Positions 44,632 through 51,378 of a stretch of DNA of 64,000 nucleotides are shown piece by piece (within the stretch, counting starts at the first letter, position 1; each line of letters begins with the position of its first letter). Under the pieces are notes generated by a model, which made no database searches, was not told where the DNA came from, and worked only from the letters and a program-made list of their open reading frames with translations. The stretch covers positions 3,394,001-3,458,000 of the forward strand of contig NZ_JAPNJW010000001.1 in the NCBI RefSeq assembly GCF_026626745.1, in the 5' to 3' direction. The translations under genes and the position numbers were made by a program. Source of the stretch: Nannocystis sp. RBIL2. Lineage in GTDB: Bacteria > Myxococcota_A > Polyangia > Nannocystales > Nannocystaceae.

Positions 44632-45494
44632 CGACCCAGAGCTTCGCCGCGTTGCACGCCCGCCACGTCTGGCGCGGCACGTTGATCGCGGCGCTGCTCA
44701 ACGCGTGCCTCTATCCGCTCGACGTCCTGCGCGGGCGCGACATCGGACCGGCGCCGTGGTGGCCGATCCTGGGCGCGAGCGCGGTCGGCTTCCTCATCGC
44801 CGCCTTCGTCCTGGGGGTCCATCGCCGGCGGCCGCAGAGCGTCTTCCTCGGCTCGACCCTGTTCATCGTCAACCAGGCCGCGATCCTCGCGTCCGCGCAG
44901 ATCATGGGCCCGTACCAGCTGCAGGACCCCAACCTGATCCCGTTCCAGGTCCACAAGCTCGGCGCCCTGACCGTCGCCATCCTCGCCCCCGAGCGCTGGG
45001 CCGGCCTCCTCTGCATCTTCGCGTTCGCGCTGATCCCCGTGCTTCAGTTCGTCCGCCTCGACCCCGCCCAGCAGGGCCGCATCGACACCAGCGAGCCGCT
45101 GGTCATGCTCGTGTATGGCGCAGTGGGTGCCGTGCTGCTGCTGTACCGCCTGCGCGGCCTGGCCACCGAGCGCGCGCTCGTGCAGGCCCAGACCGAGGCC
45201 TCGGACGCCCGTCGCACCGCGCGTCTGCTGCTCGCCGTGCGCGACCTGTCGAACACGCCGCTGCAGGTGATCGCGCTCGCCAGCGCCACCGTCCGCCGCC
45301 GCAGCCCCGGCGTCGGCGAACCGCTCGACCGCCTCGATCGCGCGCTCGAGCGCCTGCGCGCGCTGAACCAGCCGCTCAAGGCCTACGAGGCCGACCTCGA
45401 GTGGCGCCCGGGCGACGAGTCGATCGACGCCGAGGCGGTGCTCGCCGCCGCCGGAGAAGAGGCCCGGATCCGCCGCTCGAGCGCCTCCGTCTGA
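44628..45494 (+). CDS. Membrane histidine-kinase-like protein without phospho-acceptor His
   Basis: 288 residues from TTG 44628, which overlaps the upstream stop and has GGAG six nt before it. Six or so hydrophobic helices occupy residues 15-190 (e.g. LIAALLNACLYPLDVL, LGASAVGFLIAAFVLGV, EPLVMLVYGAVGAVLLLY). A helical region then follows, SDARRTARLLLAVRDLSNTPLQVIALASA, resembling the dimerisation helix of sensor kinases. The position where the autophosphorylated His lies reads SNTP, and no ATP-binding N/G boxes follow, so it cannot act as a conventional kinase. It may instead bind the receiver protein, modulating another kinase. Confidence 0.75.
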   Translation: MTTQSFAALHARHVWRGTLIAALLNACLYPLDVLRGRDIGPAPWWPILGASAVGFLIAAFVLGVHRRRPQSVFLGSTLFIVNQAAILASAQIMGPYQLQDPNLIPFQVHKLGALTVAILAPERWAGLLCIFAFALIPVLQFVRLDPAQQGRIDTSEPLVMLVYGAVGAVLLLYRLRGLATERALVQAQTEASDARRTARLLLAVRDLSNTPLQVIALASATVRRRSPGVGEPLDRLDRALERLRALNQPLKAYEADLEWRPGDESIDAEAVLAAAGEEARIRRSSASV

Positions 45495-45495
45495 C

Positions 45496-45523
45496 ACCTG
45501 TCCCCCGGGACATCTTTTAACAA
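45496..45523. repeat. 14-bp repeat pair
   Basis: ACCTGTCCCCCGGG then ACATCTTTTAACAA, directly following the kinase-like gene's stop. Confidence 0.6.
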
Positions 45524-45545
45524 TAATTGCCCGTAGCGGCGTCAT

Positions 45546-45601
45546 GCATGTCTCGAGAGACATGCCTCGTGCGACATGTCCTCGGAGGCATTCTCGTTCC
45601 G
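45546..45601. repeat. 14-bp repeat array, four contiguous units
   Basis: GCATGTCTCGAGAG, ACATGCCTCGTGCG, ACATGTCCTCGGAG and GCATTCTCGTTCCG with exact 14-bp spacing. A further pair at 45721-45748 overlaps the OmpA-family stop codon. Confidence 0.85.
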
Positions 45602-45739
45602 CTCCGCCTGACCCCAGTGTGACCCGCCGACTCGCGGCAGGTCACCTCGCGACGACGCCGGCTCGTGGAGCCGGCGCCGTGGGCCCGCGTGACTCGCCTG
45701 CTGCAGGTCACGCCGGCCGAGCCTGTCCCGCGGGACAGC

Positions 45740-47212
45740 TCACTGCAGCTTGAACTCGATACGGCGGTTCTGCGACTTGCCCTTCGCGGTCTTGTTGTCG
45801 GCGATCGGCTCGTCGGGGCCGGCGCCGCGGGTCGAGATCCGGCCGGCGTCGATGCCCTTGTCGACCAGGTACTGCTTGACCGCGTCGGCGCGGCGCTTCG
45901 ACAGGTCGACGTTGTGGTCGCGGTCGCCGGAGCTGTCGGTGTGGCCGCTGATCTCGACCTTGACGTCCGGGAAGTCCTTGAGGACCTTGACCGCGTTGTC
46001 GAGGGTGGCGCGCGACGTCTTCTTGATCGAGTCCTTGTCGACGTCGAAGAAGATGCCCTTGATGACGCCGGTGAACTTGGTGACCGCGCGCGGCACCTCG
46101 TCGGCGCAGCCGTCCTGGTCCTGGTATTGATTCTTGGTCTCCGGGATGTCGGGGCACTTGTCCTCGGCGTCGGGGATCCCATCCTTGTCGCGGTCGGGCG
46201 GCGGGCAGCCGTCGGGCGCGACGCCAGGGACCTCGGGGCACTTGTCCTTGCTGTCGACGAAGCCGTCGCCGTCCTTGTCCTTCTCCGGGCAGCCGTCGGG
46301 CGCGATGCCCGGCTCCTGCGGGCAGGCGTCCTGGCTGTCGAGGAAGCCGTCGCCGTCGCTGTCGGGCTCGGGCGCGGGCGTGGCCAGCGGACAGCCGTCG
46401 GGCGCGACGCCCTGGGTCGTCGGGCACTTGTCGACCCTGTCCTTGAAGCCGTCGCCGTCGCTGTCCGGGTCCGCCGGGGCCGGCTTCTTCTTGTTGAGGA
46501 CGATCGACAGGCCGAGCAGGACCTCGAGATGGTTGGTGCGGCCGCCGTCGGTGCGGTACCGCGCGGTCGCGTTGTCGCGCACGTCGACGCGGAGCAGCAG
46601 GCGCTGGTTGATGTAGAACTTCACGCCACCGCCGAAGTGGAGCGTCGGGTCGATGTCCTTGCCGAGCCCGCTGGTGCCCATGAGGCCGTAGCCGATGAGG
46701 GCGAACGGCGCGATGCGGTACGGCAGCTGGAGGATACCGTAGCCGCGGAACATCCCGATCACCGCGCTCTGGTTGGACGTCCCGGTCTTGGTCGGCGCCA
46801 CCCCGCCCTCGATCTCGAGGCCGAGGAACGACAGCGGGTAGTAGCCGAAGCGCAGGCCGATGTCGGGCGCGACCGTCTTGTACGGCTGCCAGGTGACGCT
46901 GGGGTCGCTCGGATTGTAAAGCTCGTGCTCCTTGGACGGCAGCAGGATGCCGCCGTAGATGCCGAGCTCGAGCTGGTTGCGGGTCGGGCGGTGGCGCTTG
47001 ATCCACGGGGTGTTGTCGCCGTCGGCCGCGCTCTGCTGCTTCTTCTTGTTGGCCCTCTTCGCCGGCTTCGACGCGTTCGCGTCGGCCGGCGCGCCGGCCG
47101 GCGAGACGGACACGGAGCCGCCCGCGGCCGCGCCAGCGGGCTCGGCCGCGCGCGCGGTCGAGGAGATCGAGAGGGCCATGGCTGCCACGACAGAGAAGGA
47201 GAATTTGGACAT
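45740..47212 (-). CDS. OmpA-family outer-membrane protein with thrombospondin type 3 repeats
   Basis: 490 residues. Signal peptide (SVVAAMALSISSTARA), Lys-rich stretch near 50-70 (KPAKRANKKKQQS), an eight-strand-like barrel (about 80-255), then three or four acidic calcium-binding DxDxDGxxDxxDxCP units (DPDSDGDGFKDRVDKCP, DSDGDGFLDSQDACP, DKDGDGFVDSKDKCP), and a C-terminal OmpA peptidoglycan-binding domain with ISGHTDSSGDRDHNVDLSKR. Bridges outer membrane and peptidoglycan and probably has a structural or pore role. ATG 47212 is chosen to give the signal peptide. Confidence 0.93.
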   Translation of the reverse strand: MSKFSFSVVAAMALSISSTARAAEPAGAAAGGSVSVSPAGAPADANASKPAKRANKKKQQSAADGDNTPWIKRHRPTRNQLELGIYGGILLPSKEHELYNPSDPSVTWQPYKTVAPDIGLRFGYYPLSFLGLEIEGGVAPTKTGTSNQSAVIGMFRGYGILQLPYRIAPFALIGYGLMGTSGLGKDIDPTLHFGGGVKFYINQRLLLRVDVRDNATARYRTDGGRTNHLEVLLGLSIVLNKKKPAPADPDSDGDGFKDRVDKCPTTQGVAPDGCPLATPAPEPDSDGDGFLDSQDACPQEPGIAPDGCPEKDKDGDGFVDSKDKCPEVPGVAPDGCPPPDRDKDGIPDAEDKCPDIPETKNQYQDQDGCADEVPRAVTKFTGVIKGIFFDVDKDSIKKTSRATLDNAVKVLKDFPDVKVEISGHTDSSGDRDHNVDLSKRRADAVKQYLVDKGIDAGRISTRGAGPDEPIADNKTAKGKSQNRRIEFKLQ

Positions 47213-47611
47213 GGTCGAACCCACGCTGAGACGACTGCCGTCGCACGGACGACGGCGGTCAGGTTTGTACATAAGATCGGCGGCGCTGCCTAGCGAATTG
47301 CTCGCACGAGCGACGACGCGGATCACAGTGAATCACGTGCACACCCTCCGCAATCGCGACCTGTACGTTCCGACAGATTTTCGCTCATAACGCTACCTAT
47401 CACAGTTTTGCTGAGGTTCTACGAGGCGCCCACGCGGCGGTCCGGGCGCCCGCTCGCCGCCCGCCCGCGCCCGCCCGCCCCCAAGCTGGTCTTCGGGACA
47501 TGTCGTCCGGCAGGTGTGCGTCCACGCGCCGGGGTCTGCTCGTGCGCTTGTGCGTGAGCGACGACCTCGACGCGCTTGACGCCCCGGCACGCCCGCGCTC
47601 ACCATCGCCGC
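47213..47611. other. Divergent intergenic region with AT-rich patch
   Basis: 399 bp between divergent genes, no gene seen. A markedly more AT-rich stretch at 47370-47415 (TTTTCGCTCATAACGC, CACAGTTTTGCT) is the best candidate for promoter sequence; no convincing -35/-10 pair. A single 14-bp repeat unit lies at 47498-47511. Confidence 0.5.
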
Positions 47612-49948
47612 ATGCTTCGATTTGATGTGCGAACCAGCTTGGTAGGCGGCCTCGGCCTGCTCGCGCTCGAGGGCTGCGGCAACGTGTGCGGCGACGACGG
47701 CCTCGTGTGGAACCAGGCCGACAACCCGGCGTGTCAGCAGGTCACGGCGAGCGACGGCGACTCGGACACGACGACCGAGACCACGACGGTCGATCCGACC
47801 GACACCGCGCCGACGACGACGATGGACACACCGACCTCGACCATGGGCATGGGCGAGATGTGGTGCAAGGACGCCGACGGCGACGGCTTCGGCGACCCGA
47901 CGATGTGCCAGCCGGACATGTTCCCCGGCTCCGTGCCCAACGCTGACGACTGCGCCGACGACAACGCCGACGCGTTCCCCGGCTCGGCCGAGGCCGAGTC
48001 GATGACCGCCTGCATGGAGGACGCCGACGGCGACGGCTGGGGCGACAGCAACCCGCCCGAGGGCGTCGAGCCGGGCACCGACTGCGCCGACGACAACGCC
48101 AACGCGTTCCCGGGCGCGGCCGAAGCCGAGTCGATGACGGCCTGTATGGAGGACGCCGACGAGGACGGCTGGGGCGACGACATGCCGCCGGAGGGCGTCG
48201 AGCCGGGCACCGACTGCAACGACGACAACAGCACGATCTTCCCCGGCGCCGCCAAGGACCTGCCCGCCGATCAGTGCACGCAGGACTCCGACGGCGACGG
48301 CTCGGGCGACAGCATGCCCGACGATCCGGACGTCCCGCCGGGCAACGACTGCGCCGACGACGACCCGGCCACCTTCCCCGGCGCCGCGCCCAACGACAGC
48401 CCCGAGGCGTGCATGACCGACGCCGACGGCGACGACTGGGGCGACGACATGCCCTCGGTGCCCCAGGCCGTGCCCGGCACCGACTGCGCCGACGACAACC
48501 CGAACGCGTTCCCGGGCTCGGCCGAGAACGACTCCGAGAGCGCGTGCATGGAGGACGAGGACGGCGACGGCTGGGGCGACGACATGCCGCCCGAGGGCGT
48601 CACGCCGGGCACCGACTGCGACGACACCGACGCGGCCACCGGCCCCGGCGCGGCCGAGAACGAGGTCGACCCGAACGTGTGCCAGACCGACGCCGACGGC
48701 GACGGCTGGGGCGATCCGGACCCGGACGACGACGGCGCGGTGCCCGGCACCGACTGCGACGACAACGACGCGTTCACCTTCCCCGGCGCCGCGCCCAACG
48801 ACGACCCGACGGCGTGCATGACCGACGCCGACGAGGACGACTGGGGCGACATGATGCCCGAGCCCGGCGTCACCCCCGGCACCGACTGCACCGACCGCGA
48901 CCCGAACGTCCACGAGAACTGCGCGCGCTGCAACCCGAACGAGGTCAAGTGCGTCGACAAGGACCTCCACACCTGCAACGAGAGCGGCACCGCCGAGGAC
49001 GTCCAGACCTGCGACCACGGCTGCGACGACGACGGCCTCAAGTGCTGGGACCCGCTCTCGGTCGAGGCCGGTGACAGCGTCTGCGTCGACCTCAACATGC
49101 CCGCGCAGCTGAGCGCGGTGGCCATGGGCGGCGACGGCAACTACGCCTACAACTGGACCCCGGCCGACACCCTGAGCGACGGCATGATCGCCAACCCGAC
49201 GGCGACCCCCGTCGGCCCGACGACCTACACCATCGACGTCAGCGACGGCGAGGGCAACATGGCGTCCGACAGCGTCACCGTCTACCTCAAGAACCAGACG
49301 CTGCAGCTCGACCCGCAGATCTGCGAGACCTACGACTTCCCGGACGAGGCCGACGCGGCCACCAACTGGGTGTGGAACAACAACACCAAGACGCTGTGCC
49401 AGACGATCAACGGCAAGAGCGCGGCGCTGTTCTGCGGCTGGGACCTCGACAACGCCACCATCACCGGCTCGTTCCAGGTCACCGACGACGCCAACGACGA
49501 CGACTGGATCGGCTTCATGTGGGGCCTCCAGGACACCGATCACTACTACCTGTTCTCGTGGAAGCGCGTCGGTCAGGACTTCGCCAACTGCGGCGGCAAC
49601 CTGCCCGCCGGCATGCAGGTCAAGGTCGTCGACGTCGCCGACCCGATGAACGCGCCTCAGACCTGCGCCGACCGGCTCCAGCCGGCCGACACCGCCAACT
49701 CGAAGCTGCTCGTGCCCGTCGGCGAGTTCACCACCATGGGCTGGACCGAGGCCACCGAGTACACCTTCGAGCTGACCCACAAGGCTGACGGCGAGATGAC
49801 GATCATCGTCCGCCTCAAGGCCAACAACAACGTCGTCGCCATGAAGACCTTCATGGACACGACCTACCCCAACGGCAAATTCGGCATGTACACGAAGTCG
49901 CAGATCAACGCCTGCTTCTCGAACTTCGTCGCCAGCTGCGTGCCCTGA
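47612..49948 (+). CDS. Thrombospondin-like calcium-binding lipoprotein
   Basis: 778 residues. Signal peptide with lipobox LEGC, then Thr-rich linker, then about nine tandem acidic repeats of 37-44 residues (e.g. CMEDADGDGWGDDMPPEGV and GTDCADDNPNAFPGSA), each with DxDxDGW-like calcium sites as in thrombospondin type 3 repeats. A Cys-rich spacer and an Ig-like domain (SVEAGDSVCVDLNM, YNWTPADT) follow, and residues about 590-778 form a domain resembling the thrombospondin C-terminal lectin-like fold (DDDWIGFMWGLQDTDHYYL, FSWKRVGQ). The order TSP3 repeats plus TSP C-terminal-like domain parallels animal thrombospondins, probably mediating calcium-dependent cell or matrix contact. Confidence 0.85.
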   Translation: MLRFDVRTSLVGGLGLLALEGCGNVCGDDGLVWNQADNPACQQVTASDGDSDTTTETTTVDPTDTAPTTTMDTPTSTMGMGEMWCKDADGDGFGDPTMCQPDMFPGSVPNADDCADDNADAFPGSAEAESMTACMEDADGDGWGDSNPPEGVEPGTDCADDNANAFPGAAEAESMTACMEDADEDGWGDDMPPEGVEPGTDCNDDNSTIFPGAAKDLPADQCTQDSDGDGSGDSMPDDPDVPPGNDCADDDPATFPGAAPNDSPEACMTDADGDDWGDDMPSVPQAVPGTDCADDNPNAFPGSAENDSESACMEDEDGDGWGDDMPPEGVTPGTDCDDTDAATGPGAAENEVDPNVCQTDADGDGWGDPDPDDDGAVPGTDCDDNDAFTFPGAAPNDDPTACMTDADEDDWGDMMPEPGVTPGTDCTDRDPNVHENCARCNPNEVKCVDKDLHTCNESGTAEDVQTCDHGCDDDGLKCWDPLSVEAGDSVCVDLNMPAQLSAVAMGGDGNYAYNWTPADTLSDGMIANPTATPVGPTTYTIDVSDGEGNMASDSVTVYLKNQTLQLDPQICETYDFPDEADAATNWVWNNNTKTLCQTINGKSAALFCGWDLDNATITGSFQVTDDANDDDWIGFMWGLQDTDHYYLFSWKRVGQDFANCGGNLPAGMQVKVVDVADPMNAPQTCADRLQPADTANSKLLVPVGEFTTMGWTEATEYTFELTHKADGEMTIIVRLKANNNVVAMKTFMDTTYPNGKFGMYTKSQINACFSNFVASCVP

Positions 49949-49951
49949 GAG

Positions 49952-49979
49952 ACGTGTCCTCCGGGACATGAAACGAGAG
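49952..49979. repeat. 14-bp repeat pair
   Basis: ACGTGTCCTCCGGG then ACATGAAACGAGAG, starting 4 bp after the stop codon. Confidence 0.6.
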
Positions 49980-50008
49980 GCCGCCGCGTCACCCGACGCG
50001 GCGGCCTC
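49977..50008 (+). terminator. Strong hairpin after the thrombospondin-like gene
   Basis: GAGGCCGCCGCGTC (49977-49990) and GACGCGGCGGCCTC (49995-50008) are perfect 14-bp arms with the loop ACCC. No U-tract follows, so Rho-independent release is uncertain but a transcript-end structure is likely. Confidence 0.6.
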
Positions 50009-50022
50009 GCCGCTTCGAACGG

Positions 50023-50050
50023 ACATGCCCTGAAAGACATGTCGATAAAA
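50023..50050. repeat. 14-bp repeat pair between two hairpins
   Basis: ACATGCCCTGAAAG and ACATGTCGATAAAA, with a GAAA loop in the possible TGCCC/GACA pairing. Confidence 0.6.
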
Positions 50051-50083
50051 GAGAAGGCGCGCCGGCCCGAGCCGGCGCGCCTT
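50049..50083 (-). terminator. Terminator of the hsp20 operon
   Basis: AAGGCGCGCCGGC (50054-50066) and GCCGGCGCGCCTT (50071-50083) pair perfectly (13 bp) around CCGA; on the minus strand the hairpin is followed by CTCTTTTATC. It ends the transcript coming from 50157. Confidence 0.75.
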
Positions 50084-50156
50084 CCAGGATGCGTCTTTTT
50101 ACGATGCACCTCCCTTCGCTTGGGGAACGCGACCTCGCAGGGGAAGTGAGGTGGAC

Positions 50157-50558
50157 TTACGCCGACTTGACCGCGATCTGCCGCGGCTTGACGCGGCTGG
50201 CCTTGGGGAGGGTGAGCTCGAGCACCCCGGCCTGCAGCTTGGCGTCGATCTTGGAGGCGTCGACGGTCTCGGGGATCGAGAACCGGCGGACGTAGTCGGC
50301 GGCGGTGAACTCGGCGCCGAGGACCTCGCCGTGGCCGTTGTCGGCCCGCGACGCGCGGATGGTCAGCTCACCGTCTTCGAAGCGGATCTGCACGTCGTCG
50401 CCCTTCACGCCGGGCAGGTCGGCGAGCACCAGGTACTGCTCCTGATTCTCGTAGATGTCGACCGGCGGGGCGATGACGGGGCGGCCGCGGGTGGTCTCGG
50501 CGGCCGGCCCGTTCGGCTTCGACTGGGTCGTCACTTGGGGGTTGGTCTCTTGGGACAT
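50157..50558 (-). CDS. Hsp20/alpha-crystallin small heat-shock protein
   Basis: 133 residues. Alpha-crystallin domain from about 30 to 130: PPVDIYENQEQYLVLADLPGVKGDDVQIRFEDG, RRFSIPETVDASKIDAKLQAGVLELTLPKA. The A-x-x-x-N-GVL-like motif reads AKLQAGVLELTLPK. ATP-independent holdase. RBS GAGGAA lies 10 nt upstream of ATG 50558. It is the second gene of a two-gene hsp20 unit (43-bp gap). Confidence 0.93.
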   Translation of the reverse strand: MSQETNPQVTTQSKPNGPAAETTRGRPVIAPPVDIYENQEQYLVLADLPGVKGDDVQIRFEDGELTIRASRADNGHGEVLGAEFTAADYVRRFSIPETVDASKIDAKLQAGVLELTLPKASRVKPRQIAVKSA

Positions 50559-50601
50559 GGCTGAAAGTTCCTCTCGTGTGAAGTCGTGGGGTCGCGCTCG
50601 C

Positions 50602-51042
50602 TCAGGCCGCCTTGACCGTGATCTGCTTGGGCTGCGACTCGGGGTGCTTGGGCATGGTCACGACCAGGAGCCCGTTCTTGAGCTCGGCGTTGACCTTGTC
50701 CACGTCGATGCGCGCCGGCAGGGCGAAGCTGCGGGAGAAGCGGAGGTCGCCGCGCTCGCGGCGGTGCACCGCGTAGCCCTTGGGGGCGGTGGCCTTGCGC
50801 TCGCCGCTGACTGTCAGGCTGTCCTGAGTGGCCGACAGCTGCAGCTCGGCGTCGGCGAGGCCCGGCACCTCGGCGACCAGGACGAACGCGTCCTTGGTGT
50901 CGCGCAGGGCGGCGCGGGGGAAGGCCAGATTCTGGCCGCGGCCCTCGCTGTCGGCGTACTCGCGCAGCGCCTGGTCCATGCGCCGGCGGAGGCTGTCAAA
51001 GGTGCGCAGTGGGTCGTTGAAGTCCATCCAGTAGCTCAGCAT
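50602..51042 (-). CDS. Hsp20/alpha-crystallin small heat-shock protein
   Basis: 146 residues. Alpha-crystallin domain: FVLVAEVPGLADAELQLSATQDS, RRERGDLRFSRSFALPARIDVDKVNAELKNGLLVVTMPKHP, with the NGLLVVTMPK signature. AGGAG lies 8 nt before ATG 51042. It forms a tandem with the downstream Hsp20; paired sHSPs can make mixed oligomers. A TTGACA-type promoter is visible at 51222-51249. Confidence 0.94.
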   Translation of the reverse strand: MLSYWMDFNDPLRTFDSLRRRMDQALREYADSEGRGQNLAFPRAALRDTKDAFVLVAEVPGLADAELQLSATQDSLTVSGERKATAPKGYAVHRRERGDLRFSRSFALPARIDVDKVNAELKNGLLVVTMPKHPESQPKQITVKAA

Positions 51043-51378
51043 GGTCGTGTCTCCTGTGTCGCTCTCGGTCGGTTTTGGTGGTGCGGCCCTGGCTCCGCCG
51101 TCACTCCGCGCCCGGCGGGCACGTGACGGCCCGCGGATCGGTGGTAGATTGGCTGGCGTGCGCCGGAGCCCTCTGCGGGCTCCCCGGCGGCCTCGGCGGG
51201 TCGTCCCGCACCGGCGCTGACAAACTATTGCCGCGGCCTCGACTGTCAAGGGCGCCGCGAACAGGTCCCGCGAGGCGCGACCCGGATCACGCGCGCGCGA
51301 CGCCGGCGCGCGGGCGACCGCCTGATCGATCCGCTGTCAGATGAGCCCGGTGCCGTGTCAGGCGCCGGCGCTTCGCTG
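51043..51378. other. Intergenic region upstream of the hsp20 pair
   Basis: 336 bp without a credible gene, between the TonB-receptor stop codon and the first hsp20. Apart from the promoter at 51222-51249 nothing else was recognised; no CIRCE or HAIR-type inverted repeat was found. Confidence 0.5.
51222..51249 (-). promoter_or_regulatory. Sigma70-like promoter for hsp20
   Basis: On the minus strand TTGACA (51244-51249) is followed after 16 nt by TAGTTT (51222-51227), a good -35 and a moderate -10 box. Predicted start near 51215 would give a leader of about 170 nt. Confidence 0.55.

Noticed and set aside
51075..51344. Short plus-strand frame upstream of the hsp20 pair
   Set aside because: No ribosome site or homology; it overlaps the minus-strand promoter.
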